Part shown: positions 10,000 through 17,048 of the stretch, piece after piece
How positions within the stretch are numbered: position 1 is the first letter of the stretch
Layout: every line of letters starts with the position of its first letter
Assembly: GCF_001687565.2 (NCBI RefSeq)
Contig: NZ_CP016534.2
Span: 186,001 to 250,000 of the forward strand
From: Planococcus antarcticus DSM 14505
GTDB taxonomy: Bacteria; Bacillota; Bacilli; Bacillales_A; Planococcaceae
Length of the DNA stretch: 64,000 bases
Reading direction: 5' to 3'
Notes under the pieces: generated by a model
Told to the model about the DNA's origin: nothing
The model's database searches: none
The model's input: only the letters and a program-made list of their open reading frames with translations
Translations under genes and position numbers: made by a program

Positions 10000-10340
10000 A
10001 TCAGTTTGACCTGTTATTGCTTGGTCATTTAATCGGGGATTTTTTGTTGCAGACGAGTTGGATGGCCAAGCACAAAGCGACGAAATGGCTGCCCCTATTG
10101 ACGCATGTGTCGGTTTATACAGCCGTGATTGCCGTTTTTGGGGTTTTCTCAGGCGGGCTGTCTTTACCCGCACTGGCCATCGTTTTTATCGGACACATTG
10201 TATTAGACCGAAAAACATTTGTCATGTTCTGGGTGCAACGGGTTCAGACCGCTAAAGGTCCGGAGAAAGTTTGGTTGTCGATCATGGCTGACCAGATTTT
10301 CCATATTATTTTACTGGCCATTGCCATCGCGATTTCCTAG
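9996..10340 (+). CDS. DUF3307 family membrane protein
   Basis: A 114-residue integral membrane protein with about three hydrophobic segments. It has the conserved DUF3307 features: N-terminal LGHLIGDFLLQT, a WMAKHK loop, a central TH..VYTAV segment, HIVLDR and a C-terminal DQIFHIILL. The function of the family is unknown. It overlaps the HD-GYP gene by 4 nt and is followed after 11 nt by the adenylate cyclase gene. Members of this family often sit next to transcription or signalling genes; a sensory membrane partner role is only a guess. Confidence 0.75.
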   Translation: MNQFDLLLLGHLIGDFLLQTSWMAKHKATKWLPLLTHVSVYTAVIAVFGVFSGGLSLPALAIVFIGHIVLDRKTFVMFWVQRVQTAKGPEKVWLSIMADQIFHIILLAIAIAIS

Positions 10341-10351
10341 GAGTGAAAATA

Positions 10352-12193
10352 TTGAAATCGAAAACATACGTGCTTGAAAAAGAATACGCACTAGACCGAA
10401 AAACCGCTTGGCAGTTGCTGGCGGACAATAACCGCATGAACTTGTATATTGGTCTGTTTCCAGTCAGCTTCCGTCCCGCTAAACAAGACGGGGCGGAAGT
10501 GTTTTACCGGGAAGCCCATGCCAAAGTGCTGGGGCTTGTGCCGATCAGTTGGCAAGAGTTTCCTTTCCAGTGGCAGGAAAACGACAGCTATACTGTCGAA
10601 CGCCGCTATCTGGCAGGGCCGATGAAGCATTATACCTTGAAAGTTGAACTGTTCGACAACGCGGAGAATGGAACGCGGGTCAAGCTGACAGCTAGCTTTG
10701 TGCCGCTCAATCTCTTAGGCTATGGAGCCATTTGGGCAACCGGGCTGCCTGCTGTCAAAAAAATCATGCGTTATCTAGATGATTACCTGCAGTCTGGAGC
10801 AGCGACTGTTTTTGAAGCGCCACAAAAAACAAGCAATGCTAACATCAACTTACCAGAACTGGAGCGGCTAACTGCCCTACTCGCTAAATCACCGGTCAAC
10901 GGAGACTACGTAGAATTATTGCATCGTTATTTAGCTGATAAAGGCGACCACGATATCGCGCAAATCGAGCCGGTGCAAATGGCAAAGTTGTGGAATGCAG
11001 ATTTGGACGATACCTTACGCGTGTTGCTGTATGCCACAAAAGCCGGATTACTGAATCTCAGCTGGAACGTCATCTGTCCAAACTGCCGCGTTTCGAAAGT
11101 CGAACACAATTCACTGTCAGAGCTAGAGCAGCAATTTCATTGCGATTTATGCGGTATTAACTACGACGCCAATTTTGATCAATATGTCGAGTTAAACTTT
11201 TCTGTTCATCCGACCATTCGCCAAGCTTACGCCGAAGTGTATTGCATCGGCGGTCCAATGATTACCCCGCACGTTAAAGCGCAGCAAGTGATCGAAATGG
11301 GCAAAACCGCGAGCTTTTCGATTCCAATAGGCGAAGACGCGCTACGTTTTCGTGTGCTTCAAGCAAATGACAGAGTACCTGTGAACAGTGGGATGGAATC
11401 AAACCAGCTCGTTTACACGGACCGCGGCTGGTCACAAAGTTCAGTGAACGGCTCTCGAGACGTCTCGATCACAAACTCCAGCAGCGCGGATATCGTTGTC
11501 GCGTTAGAACATGCCGATTGGAACAAACAAGCAGTAACGGCCGCTAAAGTCACAGCGATGCAAGAATTCAGAGACTTGTTTTCTTCTGAAGTGCTGTCAC
11601 CCGGACAGAAAATCGGGGTCGGTCACATAACGATCTTGTTTACCGATTTAAAAGGCTCGACCTTGCTGTATGAGACGGCTGGCGACTCGAGTGCGTACGG
11701 ACAAGTCCGCAACCACTTCGACTTCCTAGCGAGCCATATTGCCAAGAATTCCGGTAGTGTCGTCAAAACAATCGGTGACGCGGTCATGGCAGTCTTCCAT
11801 AAGCCAGAACACGGGCTGAAGGCAGCTTTAGCCATTCAGAAAAATTTAGCAACGTTTAACGAGACAGCGACAGAAACGTTGGTATTGCGAATTGGGTTGT
11901 ACAGCGGAGCGGCCATTGCCGTCAATTCCAACGACCGCCTCGACTATTTCGGCCGAACGGTCAACATTGCCGCGCGCATTCAAGGACAAGGCGAAGGCGG
12001 AGACATTGTGATTAGTAAAAACGTACTCACGCTACCCGAGTCAGTGGAGTTGCTGACAAGCGCTAATGTAGAGCTAGAAGAGTTTTCTGCCGAGTTAAAA
12101 GGCATCGACGCGGCAGTGGAGTTGGTACGGGTTCGGTTAGTGGAGGGCTTAGTGGTCGAAGAACTCGCGAGTCAAGTAGTTTCCAATAGATAG
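10352..12193 (+). CDS. Class III adenylate/guanylate cyclase with N-terminal SRPBCC-like and zinc-ribbon-like regions
   Basis: About 613 residues. Residues 1-160 resemble a polyketide-cyclase/SRPBCC fold. A middle region (similar to DUF5939) carries CPNC near 242 and CDLC near 263, a probable metal knuckle. The C-terminal cyclase domain begins near 420, with FTDLKGST (first metal Asp), GDAVMAVF (second metal Asp) and VNIAARI (transition-state Asn and Arg). No membrane segment is seen. TTG 10352 is preferred because TAGGAG lies 8 nt upstream; GTG 10343 overlaps that site. Third gene of the operon with HD-GYP and DUF3307 proteins. Product identity (cAMP or cGMP) is not decidable here. Confidence 0.85.
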   Translation: MKSKTYVLEKEYALDRKTAWQLLADNNRMNLYIGLFPVSFRPAKQDGAEVFYREAHAKVLGLVPISWQEFPFQWQENDSYTVERRYLAGPMKHYTLKVELFDNAENGTRVKLTASFVPLNLLGYGAIWATGLPAVKKIMRYLDDYLQSGAATVFEAPQKTSNANINLPELERLTALLAKSPVNGDYVELLHRYLADKGDHDIAQIEPVQMAKLWNADLDDTLRVLLYATKAGLLNLSWNVICPNCRVSKVEHNSLSELEQQFHCDLCGINYDANFDQYVELNFSVHPTIRQAYAEVYCIGGPMITPHVKAQQVIEMGKTASFSIPIGEDALRFRVLQANDRVPVNSGMESNQLVYTDRGWSQSSVNGSRDVSITNSSSADIVVALEHADWNKQAVTAAKVTAMQEFRDLFSSEVLSPGQKIGVGHITILFTDLKGSTLLYETAGDSSAYGQVRNHFDFLASHIAKNSGSVVKTIGDAVMAVFHKPEHGLKAALAIQKNLATFNETATETLVLRIGLYSGAAIAVNSNDRLDYFGRTVNIAARIQGQGEGGDIVISKNVLTLPESVELLTSANVELEEFSAELKGIDAAVELVRVRLVEGLVVEELASQVVSNR

Positions 12194-12217
12194 AATAGAT
12201 AAAAATTGATTGTTAAT

Positions 12218-12259
12218 AAATGCCTGTTGAGATATCTTTATCGTAAGAGGCATTTTTTT
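12218..12259 (+). terminator. Terminator after the cyclase gene
   Basis: AAATGCCT (12218-12225) pairs with AGGCATTT (12248-12255) across a 22-nt loop and is followed by T residues to 12259. The loop is longer than usual. Confidence 0.65.
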
Positions 12260-12279
12260 GTTAGGAAAGGGAGTTGGGC

Positions 12280-12735
12280 ATGAAAATTCAAACAGAGCAA
12301 TTTGGTGAAGTGGAGATCGCAGAAGAACGTGTCATTACGTTTGATAAAGGCATTCCAGGATTTGAAGAGGTAAAAGACTATGTATTGATTCCCGCAGACG
12401 CACTAGAAGAGTCGCCATTCTTTTTCCTGCAGTCAGTAGAACAGATGGAAGTTAGCTTTTTCTTAGTTGATCCATTCACGTTTTTCAAAGACTACAATAT
12501 TAAGCTAGAAGAGCAAATGGTGGAGCGGTTGCAGCTAGAAGAGCCGACTGATGCGATCGTCTTAACGACAGTTACTGTCAAAGGCGACATTAGCGGCGCA
12601 ACGACCAACTTAAAAGCACCACTCGTTATAAACAACAAAAAACAACAAGGCATGCAAATTGTCTTGAACAACAAAGATTACGAAATCAAGCAGGCGTTAT
12701 TTCAAGTCGACAACACCGCTGCAAGGAAGGTGTAG
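12280..12735 (+). CDS. fliW: Flagellar assembly factor FliW
   Basis: A 151-residue protein that binds flagellin and CsrA in a partner-switch controlling flagellin translation. Conserved features: TEQFGEVE, an F-DKGIPGFEE loop, YVLIP, a central PFFFLQSVE and the C-terminal region with NLKAPLVIN. ATG 12280 follows AAAGGGAG by 6 nt. csrA starts 3 nt after its stop, and flagellin follows, as in B. subtilis. Confidence 0.95.
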   Translation: MKIQTEQFGEVEIAEERVITFDKGIPGFEEVKDYVLIPADALEESPFFFLQSVEQMEVSFFLVDPFTFFKDYNIKLEEQMVERLQLEEPTDAIVLTTVTVKGDISGATTNLKAPLVINNKKQQGMQIVLNNKDYEIKQALFQVDNTAARKV

Positions 12736-12738
12736 AAC

Positions 12739-12963
12739 ATGTTAGTACTCGGACGCAAAAAAGGCGAAACGATCGTCATCAACGACGACATTGAAATCAC
12801 GGTAACTTCGATCGAAGGTGACATGGTACGACTCGGCATCAATGCACCAAAGCAAATCACCATCCACCGGAAAGAAGTATATTTGGAAATTCAAGAAGAA
12901 AACAAACAAGCAACGTCAAATGTTATCAATTTGAGTGATTTTTTGAGTATGCGGAAGAAATAG
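12739..12963 (+). CDS. csrA: Carbon storage / translational regulator CsrA
   Basis: A 74-residue RNA-binding dimer with the signature [10 protein letters not shown], a VRLGINAP segment and IHRKEVY. In Bacillus it represses flagellin translation by binding GGA motifs in the hag leader, and FliW relieves this. GGA sites are present in the leader of the downstream flagellin gene, which supports the same role. It is coupled to fliW. Confidence 0.97.
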   Translation: MLVLGRKKGETIVINDDIEITVTSIEGDMVRLGINAPKQITIHRKEVYLEIQEENKQATSNVINLSDFLSMRKK

Positions 12964-12995
12964 AGAAAAGCCTGCAGATTGTGCAGGCTTTTCTC
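12963..12995 (+). terminator. Terminator after csrA
   Basis: GAGAAAAGCCTGCA (12963-12976) pairs perfectly with 12982-12995 across a 5-nt loop. It begins within the last base of the csrA stop. Confidence 0.75.
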
Positions 12996-13005
12996 TATGC
13001 GTGTC

Positions 13006-13058
13006 GCGCCACGGTGGCAGACTCAATTGTTCTTCGAATTGTGGCTGCCACGGGGGCG
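13006..13058 (+). other. Extended hairpin between csrA and the flagellin promoter
   Basis: GTGGCAG (13014-13020) pairs with CTGCCAC (13045-13051). Outer CGCC/GGCG and inner CAATT/AATTG pairs extend the stem around a TTCTTC-type loop. It lacks a T run, lies upstream of the sigma-D promoter, and has no assigned role. Confidence 0.5.
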
Positions 13059-13092
13059 AAAAAAATATTCTAAATCTTTTTTCAAAAAACGC

Positions 13093-13119
13093 TAAACATT
13101 TGGTAAAGCCCTCCGATAA
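13093..13119 (+). promoter_or_regulatory. Sigma-D promoter of flagellin
   Basis: TAAA (13093-13096) and TCCGATAA (13112-13119) are 15 bp apart, close to the sigma-D consensus TAAA-N14-16-GCCGATAT. It implies a leader of about 70 nt. Confidence 0.85.
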
Positions 13120-13141
13120 TAACTACTGTAAGGCAGTGCAA

Positions 13142-13188
13142 AAGGATTTGGACGCTTACAAAAAACAAAAAAACATTACACGGAGGTA
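13142..13188 (+). promoter_or_regulatory. Probable CsrA-binding sites in the flagellin leader
   Basis: There are two GGA motifs. One is in AAAGGATTTG at 13141-13150. The other is in ACACGGAGGT at 13178-13187 and overlaps the Shine-Dalgarno, with the flagellin ATG at 13196. The arrangement copies the two-site CsrA control of B. subtilis hag; binding here is inferred. Confidence 0.6.
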
Positions 13189-13195
13189 ATACACA

Positions 13196-15069
13196 ATGAT
13201 TATCAATCACAATATCGCAGCACTAAACACACACAGACAAATGGGTTCAGCTCAAAGCGCACAAATGGACAGCATGGAGAAATTGTCTTCTGGACTTCGC
13301 ATTAACAGTGCGAAAGATGATGCAGCAGGTCTTACAATTTCTGAAAAAATGCGCGGTCAGATTCGCGGGTTGGAGCAAGCTTCGACGAACGCTCAAGATG
13401 GCATTTCTTTGATACAAACCGCTGAAGGTACTCTGAGTGTGACTCAGGATATTCTTCAACGTATGCGTGAATTATCTGTACAGTCTGCAAATGATACAAA
13501 CACGGATACTGATCGTGGTGAGATTCAAAAAGAAATGGATCAATTAATCGAAGAAATCGATCGCATCGGTAACACAACTGAATTTAATGCAAAAAAACTC
13601 CTTGATGGAGGATTAAGTGGTACAAGTTCAACGACAGAAGGAGTTAAAGTTAACAGTACAGATGCTTCATTTGCTTCTGCAGTTTTAACTGCGGCTGGAA
13701 CTAGCGAAGACAATACTTATAACGTAAAAGTTACTGGTGTCACTAGAGATGCCACTGGTGCTGTTACTGGGTATAATTTAAGTTGGGAAGATAAAGCTGG
13801 GGTGACTGGAGCTGCAACTGATATTGCAGCAGGAGATGTACAGGTTATCGGAAGTTTTGATGTGACTCTTGGAGCCGCTGATTCGATGAAAGTTGGTGAC
13901 GAGTTAACATTTACTAGCTCAACAGCATCTTTTGATGATGTGGACACTTCTTTATCTCTACAGATTGGTGCAAATTCTTCCCAAACTATTAATATAGGTA
14001 TTGGAGATATGAGAGCAGGAGCTTTAAAAGTAGCTGGTTTAGATGTAACTAGTTCTCAAAGTGCGCAGGCTTCTATTACAGTAATAAATAATGCCATTGA
14101 AAGTGTTTCGTCTGAACGTTCTAAACTAGGAGCTACACAAAATCGTCTAGACCACACAATCAATAACTTAGACACGTCAGCCGAAAACCTAACTTCTGCG
14201 GAATCAAGAATCCGTGACGTCGATTATGCCGAAGCCGCGTAAGCGAGTGGAGGTACAGTCGTCCTGGCCGGTAACAGCCAGAGATTACGACCGGGTGAAT
14301 TGCTGGAAACCCCTAATAGCTTTTATTGCCACAACGTAGTTGGAAACGACAAGCGTGACGGCCCGAAAAAATAAAGGATTGGGCAATCAGCAGCCAAGCT
14401 CCTGTCTCGAAAGAGTGGAGAAGGTTCAACGACTAGGATAGACCATCTAAGGCGCAAGCTATGGTGATGAAATCCGTAGGTGAGGCAGTATACATCAGTA
14501 CTGTGGATCCGAAGTGCCCGGCCCCTACTAACACTAGAGGGTGAAGATATAGTCTAGTCATCTATGAAAGTAGATGTTCGCACGATGGCGAAAGAAATGA
14601 TGGAACAAACAAAGAACTCGATTCTTGCACAAGCGTCACAAGCAATGCTGGCTCAAGCAAATCAAATGAATCAATCAGTTTTACAACTGTTGAGATAATT
14701 GATTTTAGGGCGTCTAACCGGGTAACGGGTTAGAGTATAACTGGGTGAATTGCTGGAACTTCCTAAAGCCCCATCAACCACAACGTAACTGGAAACGGTC
14801 AGCGTGACGGTTTGAAAATGATGAGGATGGACCAATGGATAATCAGCAGCCAAGCTCCTGTGAGGAAACTCTGGGGAAGGTTCAACGACTAGGATAAACC
14901 GTCTAAGGCACAAGCTATGGCGATGAAATCCGTAGGGTGGCAAGCGCCATTCGAAGCGCCCAGCCCCTCTAAGTAGAGGGTGAAGATATAGTCTATTCTA
15001 TGATCGAAAGACATAGCGGCAAAGCAAGCCAACCAAGCACCACAGCAAGTACTACAATTGCTACGTTAA
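13196..15069 (+). CDS. hag: Flagellin, interrupted by two group I introns: join(13196..14224, 14585..14653, 15025..15069)
   Basis: The filament protein. Spliced exons encode 380 residues (1029 + 69 + 45 nt including stop). Exon 1 carries the conserved N-terminal domain (MIINHNIAALN, SSGLRINSAKDDAAG), a variable Gly/Thr/Ser-rich centre and the first C-terminal repeat up to SRIRDVD. Exon 2 adds MAKEMMEQTKNSILAQASQAMLA and exon 3 adds QANQAPQQVLQLLR, rebuilding the standard D0 helix. Without splicing of intron 1 the frame ends at 14242 as DVDYAEAA. Without splicing of intron 2 it ends at 14698 with an intron-coded tail. The start has a CGGAGG site. Splice points are inferred from frame, protein homology and intron pairing. 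Confidence 0.9.
14225..14584 (+). ncRNA. Group I self-splicing intron 1 in flagellin (360 nt, no ORF)
   Basis: P1 pairs 14219-14230 (exon GUCGAU, intron UAUGCC) with 14252-14263, 10 of 12 positions paired, with U14224.G14258 at the splice site. P2 is CTGGC (14264-14268) with GCCAG (14277-14281). Core elements: P AATTGCTGGAAAC (about 14298-14310), Q AATCAGCAGCCAAG (about 14385-14398), R GTTCAACGACTAGGA (14424-14438) and S AAGATATAGTCTA (14543-14555). R and S form P7 through GACTA/TAGTC, and P/Q form P4 through TTGCTG/CAGCAG. P8 is ACCAT/ATGGT. P9 is CATCTAT-GAAA-GTAGATG, and 8 nt later the terminal G is 14584. No homing endonuclease is encoded. Confidence 0.9.
14654..14698 (+). other. Intron-embedded alternative flagellin C-terminus
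   Basis: The first 45 nt of intron 2, in frame with exon 2, encode QANQMNQSVLQLLR and a stop. Exon 3 (15025-15069) encodes QANQAPQQVLQLLR and a stop: same length, 11 of 14 residues identical. Eight of those 11 shared residues use different synonymous codons. The intron-retaining mRNA would therefore still make full-length flagellin. Confidence 0.85.
14654..15024 (+). ncRNA. Group I self-splicing intron 2 in flagellin (371 nt)
   Basis: Clearly related to intron 1 by position-matched core elements. P lies at about 14748-14757, Q AATCAGCAGCCAAG at 14841-14854, R TTCAACGACTAGGAT at 14881-14895 and S AAGATATAGTCT at 14983-14994. P2 is TCTAACC/GGTTAGA (14713-14734) with the same GGTAAC loop. P9 has a GAAA loop, and the 3' end again lies 8 nt after P9 (G15024). 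P1 is short: GCU|CAAG (14651-14657) pairs with 14705-14711, with U14653.G14709 at the splice point and one mismatch. Its large P1 loop holds a flagellin-tail coding segment. No endonuclease is encoded. Confidence 0.85.
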
Positions 15070-15084
15070 TCTAAAAGATTTAAA

Positions 15085-15111
15085 GGAGCCTGATTTTAGG
15101 CTCTTTTTTTT
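15085..15111 (+). terminator. Flagellin terminator
   Basis: GAGCCT (15086-15091) pairs with AGGCTC (15098-15103) and is followed by eight T residues. It lies 16 nt after the exon 3 stop, which supports exon 3 as the true transcript end. Confidence 0.88.
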
Positions 15112-15127
15112 ATAAGGAGGTAATCTA

Positions 15128-15304
15128 GTGGATATCGCTGCATTATCAATGGCAATGAGCCAAATGAATGTTCGAACTGAAGCGAATGTTTCGGTGATGA
15201 AAAAGACAATCGACCAGGCAGAAACAAATGGTCAAGAGGTTGTGAAGATGCTCGAGCAATCTGTACAGCCTCATATTGGGAGCCGTATAGATATTAGAGG
15301 ATAA
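15128..15304 (+). CDS. yjfB: YjfB-family putative motility protein, 58 aa
   Basis: A small GTG-started gene preceded by AAGGAGGT (15115-15122). The product VDIAALSMAMSQMNV...VSVMKKTIDQAE...LEQSVQPHIGSRIDIRG matches the short YjfB putative-motility family in length, N-terminal LSMAMSQ and the C-terminal SVQPHIG. The exact function of the family is unknown. It lies between flagellin and a terminator and may be read by transcripts passing the flagellin terminator. Confidence 0.8.
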   Translation: MDIAALSMAMSQMNVRTEANVSVMKKTIDQAETNGQEVVKMLEQSVQPHIGSRIDIRG

Positions 15305-15308
15305 ACAA

Positions 15309-15354
15309 ACAAGAAAGCCTGTGACTATCAAAGGTCATAGGCTTTCTTGTTTTT
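15309..15354 (+). terminator. Terminator after yjfB
   Basis: Long stem ACAAGAAAGCCT... pairing with ...AGGCTTTCTTGT, followed by TTTTT. Confidence 0.88.
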
Positions 15355-15458
15355 AATTGTAAAAATATTTCGTTCTCTACCACAATTATCCTATTCTTTT
15401 TTCACCTGTAATCTTGTACACTAAACAAGATTACTCAAGCAAAGGGTGTGAGAACCGA

Positions 15459-16199
15459 TTGACCAGTCCAATTTCTTCTAATTTCCTTTTATATAACACA
15501 ATCGCTACGATGGCGAAGTCGATGCCTGCTTTAGGTCAAAGTGGTAGTGACAGTAATTCTGTCGGTAGTTCAACAAGTCCCAGCACGTTTTTCGCGATGC
15601 TGATGAATGCCATGATGGAAAGTATAGAACAAACCAATACCGGAACAGCTCCGCAAACCGGCGTTCAGGCTGCATTGCCGTCTTTGACTACGCCTTTAAC
15701 GGCGCCGCTAGCCAATTCCTATAATCCAGCCATCACTATCCCGCCGATCAATACGAAAGAAGTTCCAACTGCAGCAACAGATACAAGTGATCTGAAGTTC
15801 AGACCGACGCAATTTATTAAACTGGATAGTACGCTGGAAGGCAAGCTGGAAGGAACGGCCGCCCACTTTATCAATGCTGGGAAAAAATACGACCTGGATC
15901 CGAAATTATTGTCAGCAATTGCCATGCACGAAACGGGCAATGGCTCGTCACGCGCGGTCAATGATAAAAACAATGTTGCGGGCATGATGGGGAAGAATGG
16001 TTTACGGAGCTATGCTTCTGTAGAAGACAGCATTTTTGATATGGCGCGCAATTTGCGTCAAAATTATTTAAATGAAGGAAAAGACACCATTGCGAAAATC
16101 GGAGCGAAATATGCGCCAGTTGGAGCAGCGAACGATCCAACAGGATTAAACAACCACTGGACGCAAGGCGTCAGCAATACTTACGCCAAACTTACATGA
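15459..16199 (+). CDS. Glucosaminidase-domain cell-wall hydrolase (FlgJ/LytD-like)
   Basis: About 247 residues. A low-complexity Ser/Thr/Pro-rich N-terminal half (to about 110) is followed by a glucosaminidase domain (about 120-245) with KYDLDPKLLSAIAMHETGNG, NNVAGMMG, YASVEDSI and NHWTQGVSNTYAKL. The Glu of HETG is the expected catalytic acid. No classical signal peptide is seen, which fits export through the flagellar apparatus as for FlgJ, but this is inference. TTG 15459 is preferred because AAAGGGTGTGAG lies just upstream. A role in opening peptidoglycan for the rod or filament fits the flagellar setting. Confidence 0.75.
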   Translation: MTSPISSNFLLYNTIATMAKSMPALGQSGSDSNSVGSSTSPSTFFAMLMNAMMESIEQTNTGTAPQTGVQAALPSLTTPLTAPLANSYNPAITIPPINTKEVPTAATDTSDLKFRPTQFIKLDSTLEGKLEGTAAHFINAGKKYDLDPKLLSAIAMHETGNGSSRAVNDKNNVAGMMGKNGLRSYASVEDSIFDMARNLRQNYLNEGKDTIAKIGAKYAPVGAANDPTGLNNHWTQGVSNTYAKLT

Positions 16200-16230
16200 A
16201 GTAAGGGGTGTTCCATACCTCCCTAAAATA

Positions 16231-16275
16231 AACCAGACGGAGAAAAAGGATTTCTTTTTCTCCGTCTGGTTTTTT
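16231..16275 (+). terminator. Terminator after the glucosaminidase gene
   Basis: AACCAGACGGAGAAAAA pairs perfectly with its complement across a short loop and ends in six T. Confidence 0.92.
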
Positions 16276-16392
16276 AGAGCTGGCGGAATGGACAGGAGCC
16301 ACTACTTATGAAAAGGAAAAAGGGGTGTTCTTAAAAAGTCAATTTTCATGACCTTTTGGGATAGGTCCTTATTTTTTTTTTGCTTTTCGACT

Positions 16393-16418
16393 TAAACAAA
16401 CTGTTTTTCTGCCGATAA
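16393..16418 (+). promoter_or_regulatory. Sigma-D promoter of the flaG-fliD-fliS operon
   Basis: TAAA (16393-16396), 14-bp spacer, GCCGATAA (16411-16418). It lies about 270 nt before flaG, so the leader contains the repeat at 16523-16618. Confidence 0.85.
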
Positions 16419-16522
16419 CTACTATATAGGATCAAAATATGTTGAACTACTGATTTTTATCTGTTGATCTATCCTAAGACAGCATCGAGATTTTGAGTTA
16501 CTTATTTTCAATGGACTAAATT

Positions 16523-16618
16523 AGCGCTGGCGTGTCTAGGGGCTAGGCGAAGCAAGAAGGCAGGCGTCCTTTGCTGAGCTACTTGCGGGAGCCATGCCCA
16601 AAGCGGCCGAAGCGATGG
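16523..16618 (+). repeat. Dispersed repeat, type 3, in the flaG leader
   Basis: Shares GGGCTAGGCGAAG, AAGAAGGCAGGCGT, CTTTGC, CTTGCGGGAGCCATGC and CGAAGCGATG blocks with 28921-29014, in the same orientation. GCAAG..CTTGC and GGCT..AGCC arms form a stem. It lies in the transcribed leader, about 70 nt before the flaG start. Confidence 0.7.
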
Positions 16619-16685
16619 GTGAAAGCTAGTTTCTTTAGTTCAACTTATCTATTTGTCAGTCAAGAAGACGAGGAGTGGTTTTACT

Positions 16686-17030
16686 ATGGAAGTAACAAAA
16701 TCAGCTATTCTGCAATTTCCGAAAATTAACGAATCCAATCCGGTAGTTCCCAAGGAGACAATCGCTCCTGAAGAAAACAACAACGAACATGCCGAGAAAC
16801 CCGTCACGAAAAAAGCAATCGTAGATAAAGTGGATAGCATGAACGAATTTCTAGAGGCAACATCAACAAATGTGAAATTTCAGCTGCATGAAGAGCTGGA
16901 AGTTTATTATGTACAAGTAATTGATTCCAAAACCGATGAAGTTCTGCGAGAGATTCCCAATAAGAAATTTTTGGATATGTACGCCTCGATGGCCGGTTTA
17001 GCGGGCTTAATCGTGGATGAGAAATTATAA
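16686..17030 (+). CDS. flaG: Flagellar protein FlaG
   Basis: A 114-residue FlaG/YvyC family protein with an acidic, low-complexity N-terminus (1-45) and the conserved C-terminal domain LEATSTNVKFQLHEELE...YVQVIDSKTDEVLREIPNKKFLDMYASM. The family influences filament length; the mechanism is unsettled. The ATG follows AGGAGTGG by about 9 nt. It is the first gene of the flaG-fliD-fliT-like-fliS operon, 18 nt before fliD. Confidence 0.92.
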   Translation: MEVTKSAILQFPKINESNPVVPKETIAPEENNNEHAEKPVTKKAIVDKVDSMNEFLEATSTNVKFQLHEELEVYYVQVIDSKTDEVLREIPNKKFLDMYASMAGLAGLIVDEKL

Positions 17031-17048
17031 GATTGGAGTGAAAAACCT

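Noticed and set aside
13001..13189. Small 62-residue reading frame between csrA and flagellin
   Set aside because: It covers the hairpin, the sigma-D promoter and most of the leader, and has no ribosome binding site.
13196..14242. Taking the early stop at 14242 as the true end of flagellin (348 residues)
   Set aside because: The conserved C-terminal D0 helix is missing and reappears in two pieces downstream, separated by segments with group I core elements.
14225..14584. Insertion sequence or pseudogenising insertion in flagellin
   Set aside because: No transposase, terminal inverted repeats or target duplication; the conserved P/Q/R/S core and P1/P9 pairings identify a group I intron.
14225..14587. 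Alternative intron 1 boundaries after TAT 14227 with exon 2 starting at GCG 14588 (DVDYAKEMM)
   Set aside because: In frame and plausible as protein, but the internal guide before P2 pairs well only with a splice site after T14224, with U.G at G14258, and the 8-nt distance from P9 to the 3' site then matches intron 2.
14648..15024. Intron 2 5' splice site after T14649, which gives a five-pair P1 (AATGCT with GGCGT)
   Set aside because: No 3' site ending in G restores the flagellin frame from that phase; GCT|CAA gives the exact family C-terminus.
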